A stretch of 64,000 bases of DNA from Bufo bufo. Lineage: Eukaryota > Chordata > Amphibia > Anura > Bufonidae. Location: positions 513,405,565 to 513,469,564 of the forward strand of contig NC_053390.1 of NCBI RefSeq assembly GCF_905171765.1, written 5' to 3'. The notes under the pieces were generated by a model. That model saw only the letters and a program-made list of their open reading frames with translations, had not been told where the DNA came from and ran no database searches. Positions within the stretch are counted from its first letter, which is position 1; each line of letters begins with the position of its first letter. The translations under genes were made by a program, and so were the position numbers. Shown in pieces: positions 10,985 through 22,451 of this stretch.

Positions 10985-11555
10985 AAACAGTCAGCTGATC
11001 CCACAGCTGGTCCCACAGAATATTGGCACACCCCTTACACATAAGATAGTTGGCTGGTCCCACAGAATATTTGTCGGCACACCTCATACACATAAGATAG
11101 TTGGCTGGTCTCACAGAATATCTGTCGGCAAAACCCATAGACTAAAGATAGCTGGCTGGTCCCACAGAATATTTGTAGGCACACACCATACACATAAGAT
11201 AGCTGGCTGGTCCCACAGAATATTTGTAGGCACACACCATACACATAAGATAGTTGGCTGGTCCCACAGAATATTTGTCAGCACACACCATACACATAAG
11301 ATAGTTGGCTGGTCCCACAGGATATTTTTCGGCACACACTCTACACCTAAGACAGTCAGCTGGTCCCACGGAATATTTTTCGGCACACCTCATGCACATA
11401 CGATAGTTAGCTGATCCTGCAGAATATTTATCGGCACACCCCATACATATAAGATAGTCAGCTTCTCCCACCGAATATTTGTCAGCACACCTCATGCACA
11501 TAACATAGTAGGCTGGTCCCACCGAATATTTGTGGTCACACACCCCATACACATA
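10985..11555. repeat. 51 bp minisatellite, left block
   Basis: The core GGCTGGTCCCACAGAATATT recurs at exactly 51 bp steps: the GGCT of successive units is at 11052, 11103, 11154, 11205 and 11256. About 11 units are present, with point differences between them. As 51 is a multiple of three and the unit has no stops in several frames, long open frames with a 17-residue period appear in more than one frame. They are a by-product of the array rather than a gene. The array continues at 12484, on the other side of a Tc1-like insertion. Confidence 0.95.
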
Positions 11556-12485
11556 CAGTACAGACCAAAAGTTTGGACACACCTTCTCATTCAAAGAGTT
11601 TTCTTTATTTTCATGACTGTAAAAATTGTAGATTCACACTGAAGGCATCAAAACTATGAATTAACACATGTGGAATTATATACATAACAAATAAGTGTGT
11701 AACAACAGAAAATATGTCATATTCTAGGTTCTTCAAAGTTCTCCTTTTGCTTTGATTACTGCTTTGCACACTCTTGGCATTCTCTTGATGAGCTTCAAGA
11801 GGTAGTCCCCTGAAATGGTTTTCACTTCGCAGGTGTGCCCTGTCAGGTTTAATAAGTGGGATTTCTTGCCTTATAAATGGGGTTGGGACCATCAGTTGAA
11901 GTCAGGTGGATACACAGCTGATAGTCCTACTGAATAGACTGTTAGAATTTGTATTATGGCAAGAAAAAAGCAGCTAAGTAAAGAAAAACGAGTGGCCATC
12001 ATTACTTTAAGTAATGAAGGTCAGTCAGTCAGCCGAAAAATTTGGAAAACTTTGAAAGTAAGGGCTATTTGACCATAAAGGAGAGAGATGGGGTGCTGCG
12101 CAGATGACCTGGCCTCCACAGTCACCGGACCTGAACCCAATCGAGATGGTTTGGGGTGAGCTGGACCGCAGAGTGAAGGCAAAAGGGCCAACAAGTGCTA
12201 AGCATCTCTGGGAACTCCTTCAAGACTGTTGGAAGACCATTTCAGGTGACTACCTCTTGAAGCTCATCAAGAGAATGCCAAGAGTGTGCAAAGCAGTAAT
12301 CAAAGCAAAAGGTGGCTACTTTGAAGAACCTAGAATATGACATATTTTCAGTTGTTTCACACTTGTTTGTTTATGTATATAATTCCACATGTGTTAATTC
12401 ATAGTTTTGATGCCTTCATAGTCATGAAAATAAAGAAAACTCTTTCAAATGAGAAGGTGTGTCCAAACTTTTGGTCTGTACTGTA
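11554..12485. mobile_element. Tc1/mariner-like element, internally deleted (928 bp)
   Basis: The element 11556-12483 starts CAGTACAGACCAAAAGTTTG and ends with its inverse, and it is flanked by TA at 11554-11555 and 12484-12485. The terminal inverted repeats are very long (about 270-320 bp): the block from GACTGTAAAAATTGTAG to CCCCTGAAATGG at left is mirrored near the right end. It split a pre-existing 51 bp minisatellite; removing it and one TA restores the repeat unit. A full-length relative would be about 1.6 kb, so much of the transposase middle is missing. Confidence 0.93.
11956..12340 (+). pseudogene. Remnant Tc1-like transposase (N-terminus and C-terminus only)
   Basis: The N-terminal piece starts at ATG 11956 (MARKKQLSKEKR...) and runs 38 codons into a stop at 12070-12072. 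It has the start of the helix-turn-helix DNA-binding domain of this family. The C-terminal piece, open from 12104 to 12340, carries PPQSPDLNPIEMVW, whose glutamate is the third residue of the DD34E catalytic triad, then KRMPRVCKAVIKAKGG near the end. The region with both catalytic aspartates is deleted, and a one-base loss near 12100 shifts the frame. It cannot encode active enzyme, although the ends could still be mobilised in trans. Confidence 0.9.
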
Positions 12486-13245
12486 TGATAGTCAGCTGGC
12501 CCCACAGAATATTTGTCGGCACACCCCATACACATAAGATAGTTGGCTGGTCCCACAGAATATTTGTCAGGATACCCCATACACATATTATAGTCGGATG
12601 CTCCCACAGAATATTTGTCGACACACCCTATAGACATAAGATAGTCAGATGCTCCCGCAGAATATTTTTCGGCACACCCCATACAAATAAAATAGTTGGC
12701 TGGTCCCACAGAATATTTTTCAGCACAATTCATGCACATAAGATAGTTGGCTGATCCAACAGAATATTTGTCGGCACACCCCATACACATAAGATAGTCG
12801 GCTGGTCCCACAAAATATTTGTCGGCTCACTCCATACCCATAAGATAGTTGGCTGGTCCCACAGAATATTTGTCGGTAGACCCCATACACATAAGATAGT
12901 TGGCTGGTCCCACAGAATATTTGTTGTCACATCCCATGCACATAAGATAGTCAGCTGGTCCCACAGAATATTTGTCGGCACCCCTCATGCACATAAGACT
13001 ACTTTCACACTAGCGGCAAGGAACTCCGGCAGGCTGTTCTGGCGGGTGAACAGCCTGTCGGATCCGTGCTGCCCCTAGTGCACGCGGGCCCCCGTACTAA
13101 CTCCTGCCCAATTGACTATAATGGGGGCGGGCCAGAATTCCAGCGGCAGCACGGCAAACATGCCGAGAGGCGGCCAGAATAAGACACAATATTTGTCGGC
13201 ACACCCCATAGACATACAATAGTCGGCTGGTCCCATCATTTTTTG
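12484..13245. repeat. 51 bp minisatellite, right block
   Basis: This continues the array at 10985-11555, with the same GGTCCCACAGAATATTTGTC core in about 11-12 units. Between about 13010 and 13183 it is interrupted by a GC-rich fragment, after which one or two further units follow (13184-13225). The two blocks together would have been a ~1.2 kb array. Confidence 0.93.
13010..13183. mobile_element. PIF/Harbinger-like MITE fragment inside the minisatellite
   Basis: It begins with ACTACTTTCACACTAGCGGC, the terminus also seen at 24112-24630, and continues with GGAACTCCGGCAGGCTGTTC and an inverted partner GAACAGCCTGTCGGATCC. TAA flanks the insert on both sides (3 bp target duplication type). The expected right terminus is missing, so this copy is truncated or rearranged. 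Confidence 0.65.
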
Positions 13246-13761
13246 TTGCAGTCATATTAATAGAAATGATATGTCAACTAGTTGTACTAAGTTACAACTG
13301 TCCTATGCAGGTATGCTTAGAGATAGAAATCTAATTAACTGCATTGAACATAATATGTAGCAGATATAAATTTACTTTGTGCTCTTTATCATTATACTAC
13401 TATTCAGATGCATAATGGCATCATTAAGCCAGTTTAGAAATGTACAACATTTTATTAATTTAGCCTAGCTTTCAGTCTTTTCAGAATTCAGCCATCTGTA
13501 ATGTTTATTTACTGACGCTCCATTTGAACTGCATGGTTTATATTTTAATGTTCTCTTTGTGACTTTTATATAAATGAGCTTTTCTGCTAATTACTGTTCA
13601 GATCACCAACCTCTAGATAACGGTGGATGCACAACTACTATATGACAGGAGGTGAATGCTGCATTTACATGCAGGAATCATCCTCTGTATGGAGACAAGT
13701 GATCGCTACTGCAGTAATTTGTTCTCATACAGATTCTTTGTTTGCAGGCAGGACATCCCTC
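13246..13761. other. Unassigned sequence
   Basis: AT-rich DNA with no gene or repeat structure that I can support. Confidence 0.4.
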
Positions 13762-16700
13762 TTTAGCCAATTCCCGACCAGTGCCGAAATAGTACGGCGC
13801 TGCGGGAAGTGACTTCCCGACCAGCGCCGTAGTACTACGGCGCGCTGATTGGGTGAGTGCAGGAGCTGCGCCCGCCTGATCAGCTGCCGGACCCCTGCTG
13901 TATGCGCCGGCATCGGTGAAAAAACAGATGCCGCACATTAACCCTCACTAAGCCGTGGTCAGGGCTGACTGCGGCATGTGCGGGGTGTATAGAGAAAGAG
14001 AGCTCCCTCCCCTTCCCTATCGGGTCCCTGCACTGCTGTGACGGGGATCCGATGGCAAGTGAGATAGCCCGATGCCTTCCACAGGCATCGGGGCTGACTT
14101 CCATGTAAGCCTGTAAGATCCTCCACCCTGGATCTCAAAGCCAGGAAGGCTGTATGTAACGGACCGTTCAGCACACAACTCCGTTCAGACGATATCCTCC
14201 TTTCAGATTGACAGGCAGCTACTGCAAGCACCAGTCTGCCGAACTGCAAACTACACGAATCCTTCAACTCCGGAACAGGAAACACCCAAACACTGGAAAC
14301 AGCTGAACAGGAAAAGCATACAATCAGCTTACACTCCTGGCAATCAGCATACAATCCAATTCCCCCAATAACGAGACGACACTTCGTTTTGAGGTCAAGC
14401 AAAACTCTTTAATGGGTTATTTTTCAGCCTTCTATGCAGGTCTTCCAGCAAGGGACACTTCCCCTGGGGCCCTTGAAAAAGACTGTGACAGTTTATATTT
14501 TAGCCAATCACATGCATTTACAGTATTGAAACCTTCCCAGCAATTGTACACAAAATCCCCTTCCCTCTGTCTGTAACGCAATCCACAAAATTCAATGAGC
14601 ATTGTCTGAGACGCAATTAACTAACACACTGGCATTGTCTGAGACGCAATCAACAAAATACAATTACCAAAAGTAATGGGTTAACTTAATCACTCACAGA
14701 CAGAAAACACACATTTTTCCCCCAAACACAGAAAACACCCCAAAACCCCACATATCCCCATAATGTATACATCCATGGATAGCTCTGATCTGGGTGAACA
14801 ACATATCCAAAAATCAGCCAGATCCGAGCAGGGGTTCCCGAATTCCATGAAAGTCACATTTGGCTGGCCGCAAGCATGGCTTTCCTGCCCAAAACAGTTC
14901 CACAGATTTAAAGTTAGTATGGGCCATAATCCTGTGAGTGTATTACATTGTGTAATACTCTTACAGCCAATGCATTACAATACAGAAGTATTGTAATGCA
15001 TTGTACAGAGGATCAGACCCCTGAAAGTTGTGTAAAAAAAAAAAATGTAAAAAAAAAAGTTCAAATAAACTTTTGAATAATAAAAAAAATAAGTTTCAAG
15101 TTAAAAAAAAGCGTTCTTTTCCCATAATTAGGTAATATAATTTTTTTTAACAATGGGGAAGAAAAAGAAACATATACATATTTGGTATTGCCGGGTCCGT
15201 ATCAACCGGCTCTATATTAAAAATATCACATGATCCACCCAGTCAGGTGAAAGCTGTAAATAATTTTTTTGATCACCTTCACAAAAAGTGTAAAACCCAG
15301 CAATCAAAAAGGTGTATTTAGCCCAAAATGATACCAATCAAACCATCATCTCATCCCACAAAAAATATGAACCTACCTAAGACAATCGCCCAAAAAATAA
15401 AAAAAATATTGCTCTCAGAAAATGCTTTTACTGTGTAAATTTTAACAAAAATAAAAATGATAGACATATTAGATATCGTCACATCAGTAACAAACTGCCC
15501 TTTAAAAATATCACATGAGTTCCCCCCTTCAGGTGAATTCTGTAAAAAAAATAACTATGCCAAAACAGCCATTTCTTGTCACCTTGCCTCAAAGAAATAC
15601 CAAGCGATCAAAAAGTCTTATGTACCCCAATATGGTACCAATCAAACCGCCATCTTATCCCACAAAAAAATTATACCCTACCTAAGACAATCGCCAGAAA
15701 AAAATAAAATAAAAAATAAGGCAGTCAGAAAATGGCAACACAAAAACAATATTTCATTCTGTTCAAAAATGCATTTACTGTGTAAAACTTAACAAAAATA
15801 AAAATAATAGACATATTGGGTATCGCCACGTCCGTAACAATCTGCTCTATAAAAATATCACATTATATGCCCCCTGAGGTGAATACTGTAAAAAAAAATT
15901 ACAAAAACTATGCCAAAACAGCCTTTTTTTCACCTTGCCTCACAAAAAGTGCACCAAGCAAACAAAAAGTCTTATGAACCCTAAAATGGTACCAATGAAA
16001 AGGTCATCTCATCCCACAGAAAATGAGCCCCCATAAGAAAATCACTCAAAAAATAAAAACCAATGGCGCCCAATCCATCAAAATCTGCGCTGCAAAAGCC
16101 ATATGGCACTCCTTACATTCTTAGTCCTGCCATTTGCCCCCCCAACATATGGGGTGTTGCCGTATTCAGGAGAAAATGGGTAACAAATTTGGGGTGCTTT
16201 TTCTCCTGTTACCCCATTGTGAAAATGAAAAATTTGGGGCCAAAGCAACATTTTATTGGAAAAATTGAAACTTTTCATTTTCATAGCCAAGTGTTTTCAA
16301 ATTCCGTAAAAGGCTTAGGGGGTCAAAGTGCTCAGTACCCCCCTTAATATTCTTTGAAGGATGTAGTTTCCAAAATGGGGTCACTTTTTGAGGGTTTCCA
16401 CTGTAGGGGTACGTCAGGGTCTCTTCAAATACAAAATGGTGCCCAAAAACCATTCTAGCAAAATCTGCCTCAAAAATCCATATGGCGCTGCTTTCCTTCT
16501 GACCACTGCCACGTGCCCATCGAGCAGTTTACCACCAAATATGGGGTATTTCTGTAAACTGCAGAATCAGAGTAATGCATATTGAGGTTTATTTTTCTGT
16601 TGACCCTTGCTGTGTTGCAAGAGAAAATTGATTAACATAAAAAATTTGCATAAAAAAAAGAAATTTTAAAATATCGCCTCCATTTTCCTTTAATTCTTGT

Positions 16701-17089
16701 AGAACACCTTAACGGTTAACAAAGTTTGTAACATTAGTTTTGAATAATTTAAGAGGTGTAGTTTCTAAAATGGGGTCTTTTCTGGGTGGTTTCCATTATG
16801 TAACCCCCTAAACTTCTAACGTCCTAAAAAAAAAAAATGACATTTATAAAATTATGCCAACATAAAGCAGACATATGGGGAATGATAACTTTTGGATTTT
16901 TTTATAAATGAAGGAAAAATATATTGACTCAAATTTTGTACTGTCGTGAATACAATGTGTCATGAGAAAACAGCCTCAGAATGGTTTGGATAAGTAAAAG
17001 TGTTCCAAAGTTATTAGCACACAAAGTCGGATTTGCAAAAAATGGTCTGGGCAGGAAGGTGAAAACTGGCCCGGGGTAGAAAGGGTTAA
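13762..17089. repeat. Long non-coding interspersed repeat, family K copy 1
   Basis: It starts near TTAGCCAATTCCCGACCAG and ends GGCCCGGGGTAGAAAGGGTTAA. Read inward, the ends are loosely complementary (TTARCC..TTC..), and TTAA or a one-base variant lies outside, suggesting a TTAA-duplicating DNA transposon. The left part is GC-rich with hairpins, including AGTACTACGGCG. The centre holds three sub-repeats, each opening with CATATT-GGTATCGCC-like sequence and CTCTATAAAAATATCACAT at about 15171, 15461 and 15809. The right part contains ATATGGGG and TTCTAAAATGGGG blocks. No transposase is found. An LTR-like insertion (14155-14931) interrupts it. Family K copy 2 is at 22740-24880. Confidence 0.7.
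14150..14936 (-). mobile_element. Probable solo LTR inserted in family K
   Basis: The insertion 14155-14931 interrupts family K sequence, which resumes at 14937. The plus-strand left edge is TGTAACGGACC, so the minus-strand end is GGTCCGTTACA. Read on the minus strand there are an ATTGG (inverted CCAAT, 14504-14508), a TATA-like AATATAAAC near 14490-14500, and ATTAAA near 14410, in the order expected for an LTR promoter and polyadenylation region. Candidate target duplications are CTGTA and CTGTG (4 of 5). The other LTR end is not a canonical TG/CA, so the boundary and class are tentative. No internal retroelement genes are present. Confidence 0.55.
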
Positions 17090-17245
17090 ATAAGTCATTA
17101 TGCTGCTGGAAATCAATATTTCTATATGCTACATAACAGATGTGATCACCGATGAACAGTTGATAGGCAGCACATTAATATTAGTGATAAGCAAAAAACT
17201 GTCTGCAAAAAACGGAAGGAAAAAAAAAGAGAGAGAAAAAAATTA

Positions 17246-18008
17246 TTAAAGGGAGTCTGTCACCAGCATTTCACTTTTTTAACCCTTCCCACAGCTCCCT
17301 AGCATGCTTACAGTTAATAAAAACGTTACCTCTGGCATCAATCCTGGACTTATAGAACCCTCAAAAACGATCTTTATAAGATATGCAAATGAGGGCTCGC
17401 AAGTGCCCAGGGGCGGCGTTACTCTCTTAGGTGCCCTGCTTGCTCAGCCTTCTCATTGCGTCCCCCTGCCCCTTCCTACCCTCTGCCCGCCCATCCTTTC
17501 CCTCTGACCGCCTTTGTACTAACTTGTTATTCTGCCGATATCCCGTGCCTGCGCACTCATTCCTTGTATGGCATCACAGTAACTATTGCGCATGCGCCGG
17601 CTAACGACGCAGATTTTCGTGTCGTTAGCGCAATAGTTACTGTGATGCCGTACAAGGAATGGGCATTGCAGTGCGCATGCGCCGGCCAAAGGAATGAGTG
17701 CGCAGGCACGGGATATCGGCAGAATAACAAGTTAGTACAAAGGCGGTCAGAGGGAAAGGATGGGCGGGCAGAGGGTAGGAAGGGGCAGGGGGATGCAATG
17801 AGAAGGCTGAGCAAGCAGGGCACCTAAGAGAGTAACGCCGCCCCTGGGCACTTGCGAGCCCTCATTTGCATATCTTATAAAGATCGTTTTTGAGGGTTCT
17901 ATAATTCCAGGATTGATGCCAGAGGTAACGTTTTTATTAACTGTAAGCATGCTAGGGAGCTGTGGGAAGGGTTAAAAAAGTGAAATGCTGGTGACAGACT
18001 CCCTTTAA
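17246..18008. mobile_element. 755 bp nearly perfect palindromic TTAA MITE
   Basis: The element 17250-18004 begins AGGGAGTCTGTCACC and ends GGTGACAGACTCCCT, with TTAA at 17246-17249 and 18005-18008. Its two arms (~375 bp each) are almost identical inverted copies, so a 67-codon open frame beginning MLTVNKNVTSGINPG occurs on the plus strand at 17304-17507 and, with only two residue changes, on the minus strand at 17747-17950. Neither is a gene. The centre lies at about 17610-17628. A relative with the same ends is at 45412-46179. TTAA flanks are typical of piggyBac-like mobilisation. Confidence 0.92.
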
Positions 18009-18292
18009 GGCCTTCAATAATACGGAAACGGATCCGCAAAAAACAGATGATATATGGAAACCATGCGGATCCATTGACTTCAATGGGGCAGTGGATCTGT
18101 GCGTACAATAGTAGTACAAGCTTCATATTTTTGCGGACTAGAAATGCGGAAACACGGATGCGGACAACATACTGAACGTTGTCCGCACATTTTATTCACC
18201 CATAGGAATGAATGAATCTGCATCTATTCCGCAAAATGCAGAACAGATATGGACGACGCGGATAAAATTATATGGTCGTGTGATTGTACCCT
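18009..18292. mobile_element. PIF-like MITE fragment (right end)
   Basis: The segment carries several ACGGATCCGCAAAA and GCGGACAAC-type units and ends TGGTCGTGTGATTGTACCC followed by TAA, resembling the right terminus of 24112-24630. Before the 755 bp palindrome, CTGTCTGCAAAAAACGGAAG (17192-17220) looks like the left portion of the same element, so the palindrome probably inserted into it. Confidence 0.5.
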
Positions 18293-18480
18293 AAAAGTCT
18301 AAAATCTAAGCTTTTATCTCCTTTAATTCAACGTGAATAACGATTATTGTTCAGAGTTCTTAAAACCCAACATAAGAAATCCCTCTTTTCTAAATGGCAG
18401 TTAATGTCATGCAGTATGCTGATGTGTATTAAGATGGCAGGTAATCTTTATAGTATCTTCTCTTTAACAAAACTTTGTAC

Positions 18481-18950
18481 TTAAAGGGAACCTGTCATGT
18501 GGATATTTGATTATAATCTAACTAATTATATACAATCATTAACTACTAAAAAGTACCTTAGATGTATTCACTTACTGGTGTGACAGATGGTTACCTCATA
18601 ATATACACACAAAGATGCCGCATGCCGCATGCTAATGAGCTGATTGGAGTCCGGCGTGATGTCATTGAGTCCAGCGTATATTTAATAACAGCTATAGCCA
18701 CTCCCCTGCCCACCTGCTGCTGATTCATATGGGAAATAACTGTCAATCAGCAGCAGGTAGGCAGGGAGAGTCAGGAGCTCATGAATATTCAGGACTCATC
18801 ATTATCAGCTGGAGCTTTTCAATACAAGATGTTGGCAGATTGACTGGGTCAATTAAAGAAAGTGACCCAGCATTGTGCTAAGAGAATCAGTCACTTATTT
18901 ATGTTGCCCTTAGTTAGGACACCATAAAACTGGTGACAGGTTCCCTTTAA
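18481..18950. mobile_element. TTAA-flanked MITE, AGGGAACCTGTCA family, copy 1
   Basis: The element 18485-18946 starts AGGGAACCTGTCATG and ends GGTGACAGGTTCCCT, with TTAA at both sides (18481-18484 and 18947-18950). It is nearly identical over its length to 28688-29147, differing by a few substitutions and a 3-4 base indel near 18540. Internal inverted blocks include CACCTGCTGCTGATTCATAT and CTGTCAATCAGCAGCAGGT. It is non-coding. Confidence 0.93.
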
Positions 18951-19270
18951 ATTTAACGTATAAAAGTATTTCCTAAGAATTATGAGGAATGTAAAGATTT
19001 AGAACTGAGCACTGTGTCATAGACATTCTCCTAGGTATGATCTTACTTGACTCTACAAAATGATCTCATCTTTCTACGAGAGTGGATTTAAAATTTTTGA
19101 CAGATTTATAGAGTAACACTGGCAGCTTGCCTTCTTTGCAATTTCCTAAGATATCTGTGCTACACTGTGCCTTGTATCCTAAAATATCCTAATGTAAATA
19201 ACTTTATGTGGCAAATTTAAGCGGCTGTTTGCAATGGGCAGGCCGCGTGCATACAAACTATATCTAGCAA
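18951..19270. other. Unassigned sequence
   Basis: No gene or repeat structure seen. Confidence 0.4.
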
Positions 19271-19594
19271 TCAGAGATGAGCAAAGTTTTGAAAAATTCT
19301 ATTCGGCAACATCGTCGAAGTTAGCCATAAAATTAGATTCATTTCTAATTAAATTATCACAAATCGCTACAAATCAGGTATACCCAGGCCCCTCTGCCTT
19401 ATGTTATGGTCACATGGAGCAGCGATGCTGCGGGCAGTTTGTGGCCAATTAGCCCGCAGCTGCCTTTTATTTAATAATGAAGACCGCACTGTATAGCCCT
19501 TCTTCATTATTAATGGCCGCGCAGCAGCTTTAAACAGGGGCTGTTGCTGGTATGGGGTTTGGCTGGTTAGGTGGGGGGACAATATGCAGATTAT

Positions 19595-19883
19595 TACGGT
19601 TCTGCCCTGCAATCTCCTGCAGGTTATTTGACAGTAAACACTGAATAATAATCAGCTCTGGCATACCCACTTCTCCAACCCCAGCGCTCTGCTGCCCTAC
19701 AGGTGGGAGCCCTTCTGAAATCTGCTTTTCCTTCTTTTCCACATCATCTAATATAGATGAGAATATGTCATCAGGAACATCTAGCTCCTCCTCTCTGCAT
19801 CTTGCTGACTTTTCTAGGACATGGAGACTTTGAAGGATGATTTGGAAGAAGTAAAGCCAGCAAAAGATGAGGATGGTCATCAT
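19595..19883 (-). pseudogene. Unidentified transposon-borne coding remnant (family E)
   Basis: On the minus strand a frame beginning near 19883 encodes MMTILI followed by FCWLYFFQIILQSLHVLEKS, then an acidic stretch (EEELDVPDDIF, DDVEKKEKQ). The second family E copy at 42988-43209 encodes the same N-terminal stretch and then shifts frame. Sharing at both nucleotide and protein level suggests a piece of an exon carried by the parent transposon. I do not recognise the protein family. It could also be chance openness in a repeat. Confidence 0.3.
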
Positions 19884-20041
19884 TAAGACCTGGCCCCCCT
19901 AAGGGGTGCAGACTGGATAGTATTGGTTGACAGGCTGGCACCGGAATAATAAAGGCTTCCATCTTATTAGTATTGAATTACATTTACGGCTGATGTAGGA
20001 ATAAGAAAAAGTATTAATAAATAAAAAAACTGATGCAGCAT

Positions 20042-20135
20042 AAGTCTCCCTGCAGTCTCCCTGCACTCTCCCTGCAGTCTCCCTGCACTCTTTCTGGAGT
20101 CTCCCTGCACTTTCCCTGTACTCTCCCTCCACTCT
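20042..20135. repeat. Short CTCCCTGCA-type tandem repeat
   Basis: About seven imperfect copies of a 12-14 bp pyrimidine-rich unit (CTCCCTGCAGT / CTCCCTGCACT). This gives the repetitive GRVQGDCRE-like peptides on the other strand, which are not evidence of a gene. Confidence 0.85.
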
Positions 20136-20553
20136 CCCTCTTCAATATTCTTCTATTAATCATTTTCAGCAACACTGCCCCTAGCGCATGAGTGCTTGCC
20201 TTGCCTCTCCCTATGCTCAGCTCACAGGACATAGGCAGAGACTGCACAGGATGAGGGTTTTATCGTGCTGAGACATCACAGGGGATGGGTATCTTCGGAT
20301 TGTCTAGCATTATGGATGATCTCTCATTCTCTGGCTTCATGCTTTCATTTTGTAACACATGCAGCCGCCATTTTAGGAAAAACAAACATTCATTACCAGG
20401 ACACGTGAGGAAATTTGAATGTGTTGCGAGTTTAACGTTTTCTGAACTTCATACCAAATTCCGCTAGAAACGCTTCGCTTATCTTAATATTACCAATTAT
20501 GACAGATTTGTTTTTTTTCTTATCATATTCTACATACGGATGTGGCAAACTTT

Positions 20554-20684
20554 AACTAGACACTTAACACATTGAATAATCAGTTGCATCAAACTTTAAC
20601 TTGAGTTTTCAATGGGCTTTGTTTTTTTAAGGGTCAGTTCAAAGTTTGCTGCAACAGTGTATTCAATGTGTTAAGTGTCAAGTT
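20554..20684. mobile_element. Small foldback MITE
   Basis: The left arm AACTAGACACTTAACACATT is mirrored by AATGTGTTAAGTGTCAAGTT at the right, with further pairing across CAGTTGCATCAAACTTT and AAAGTTTGCTGCAAC. It is non-coding and I could not define a target duplication. Confidence 0.7.
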
Positions 20685-20689
20685 AACAT

Positions 20690-21640
20690 TGACTAAACCT
20701 GTATTTTCCATTCCAATAGTATTGAATGGTTGGGAAAAGGACTTTGAAATCTTGCAGCCTGCATTCTAGCATCTGTGATTATTTAGGCTATTTAAGATAA
20801 AGACATAATATGTTCATTCATTTTAGTTATTGAAAAATTTGCTTCAGGTGGAACTTAAACTGGTTCAAGGGGAAAATGATAGGATCTTTGCTTTAGGATA
20901 ATTCTAGATAAAATTGACCAGTCATTTCTTAATATGGCATGTCATCATTTCTGGCACATTTTTAAAATCCAGATGAAATATATCTAATAATCTGAAATTT
21001 GTTTAGAATTGTACTGCTATTGAAACGGGAAAGATTACCTCAGGCATACGGTTTCCATAAGTTTTTGACATAATTAATGCATTAATGTCGTTTCAGTGGT
21101 GAGACGTAATGGCAGGAAACCATTCATAGACTCTAACTTCAAAAGTATTTTTTATGGAAAATGTATTAGTTGCATAGCATCCATACCACCCTGCTACTGC
21201 AGTGCATATATAATTCTGCCATACTTTGTACAAATAATAGCGCAATGTCCATGTGTCTGCATTATAACAACCTGTGTCTGCTGATTTGTATGCAGAAAGT
21301 ACAGTATTATTAGGTGCCAATACACAATGTTGTATAACTACATGCGGATTACCACTAATTGGTGAAGTTTCATTGCAAGACGAGGGGTAACACTAGGTTT
21401 TTATGCACTTCACTTGTACTTGCAGCAAAAACTTAATGTAATCTGAATGCTATTATAGCAGTTACATGGACATCCTAGGATTGCATGAAAATAAAGCAAA
21501 GCACATAGTGGGGAATTGCTGTTTATGCAGTTTCAAGATATAGACACCTTTGTAAAAAATACAATTTACACTAATTTATTTGTGGAGAAAATCATTTCTC
21601 CAATTGGTTCTATTTATCTATCTTTTTTCATTTTTGTTCT
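20690..21640. other. Unassigned sequence
   Basis: No gene, RNA or structured repeat that I can support. It is AT-rich. Confidence 0.4.
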
Positions 21641-22190
21641 ACAGCCTGCTGTGCTTCATGTGCAGGCTGCTGTCAGTGAGTTTACAGAGAATCCGTCATC
21701 TGACTGAGTTTCTATAACTCCTCCTGTGTGCACACGGGGGCACGCACTGTCTCCCTCTCCCTCCTCCTCCCCCCCAGTCAGAAGTGCTGTATCAGAAGCT
21801 GCCAGGTCCCGCACACATGAAGCCCCGCCCTCTCCCAAGAAGTTCCGCCCCTCATGGACATCTCTGTCACCAGGAGCAGCTCCAGACTACATTGCGGTTA
21901 CAGGACCTGTGGTGATGTCACAGCCATGTGATCAGCCGTGTGTGGGAGGAGTTAGGGGAACACAGGCTCCGTTTAGGACTGTGCTGGTGGAGAATGCAGA
22001 GGTACTTTATGTATGGAAGGTGTGTATAAAGCAGGGCTATGTGTAACCAGTCTATTGTACAGTTTTTTGTGTGTAAAGTAGTTCTATCTGTGTAATGGAC
22101 ATGTAGCAGAGCTGTGTGTGAAATGTGTATATAGTAAACTATCTGTGTAATGGGCATGTGGTAGAGCTGTGTATGTAATATGTATATAGT
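21641..22190. repeat. GC-rich interspersed-repeat segment
   Basis: This is a locally GC-rich block with pyrimidine-rich runs (CTCCCTCTCCCTCCTCCTCC), GTGATGTCACAGCC and GTGATCAGCC palindromic motifs, and a following series of TGTGTAATG-GGCATGT-GTAGAGC units (22090-22180). It resembles dispersed frog repeat sequence, and no coding signal is visible. Confidence 0.4.
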
Positions 22191-22195
22191 AGAGT

Positions 22196-22451
22196 CAGGG
22201 GGGCGCTGTGTATGACAGAGTCAGGTGGGCGCTGTGTATGGCAGCATCAGGTGGGTGCTCTGAATGGCCGCTTCAGGTGGGCGCTGTGTATGGCAGCGTC
22301 AGGTGGGCGCTGTGTATGGCAGCATCAGATGGGCATAGTGTATGACAGCGTCAGGTGGGCGCTGTGTATGGCAGCGTCAGTTGGGCGCTGTGTATGGCAG
22401 CGTCAGGTGGGCGCTTTGAATGGCAGCGTCAGGTGGGCGCTGTGTATGACG
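22196..22451. repeat. 26 bp minisatellite
   Basis: About ten copies of a 26 bp unit whose core is GTCAGGTGGGCGCTGTGTAT. The CGCTGTGTATG of successive units lies at 22204 and 22230. Copies differ by a few substitutions. Confidence 0.95.

Larger units (their letters stand above)
19271..20486. mobile_element. hAT-like element, family E copy 1
   Basis: The left end TCAGAGATGAGCAAAGTTTT and right end TTCGCTTATCTTA are decayed versions of the TAGAGATGAGCGAA / TTCGCTCATCTCTA termini seen elsewhere here. The middle (19600-19940) is shared with 42930-43250, and GCTGAGACATCACAGGGGATGG near the right is shared too. No intact transposase is present. The 8 bp flanks do not match, so the boundary call rests on the termini and the second copy. 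Confidence 0.55.

Noticed and set aside
10985..13245. Possible CRISPR array or repeat protein gene in the 51 bp repeats
   Set aside because: The units are adjacent with no unique spacers, and several frames on both strands stay open because the unit length is a multiple of three. There is no start context or codon-level constraint.
17304..17950. Two near-identical 67-codon open frames on opposite strands
   Set aside because: They are mirror images caused by the palindromic MITE and have no recognisable domain.
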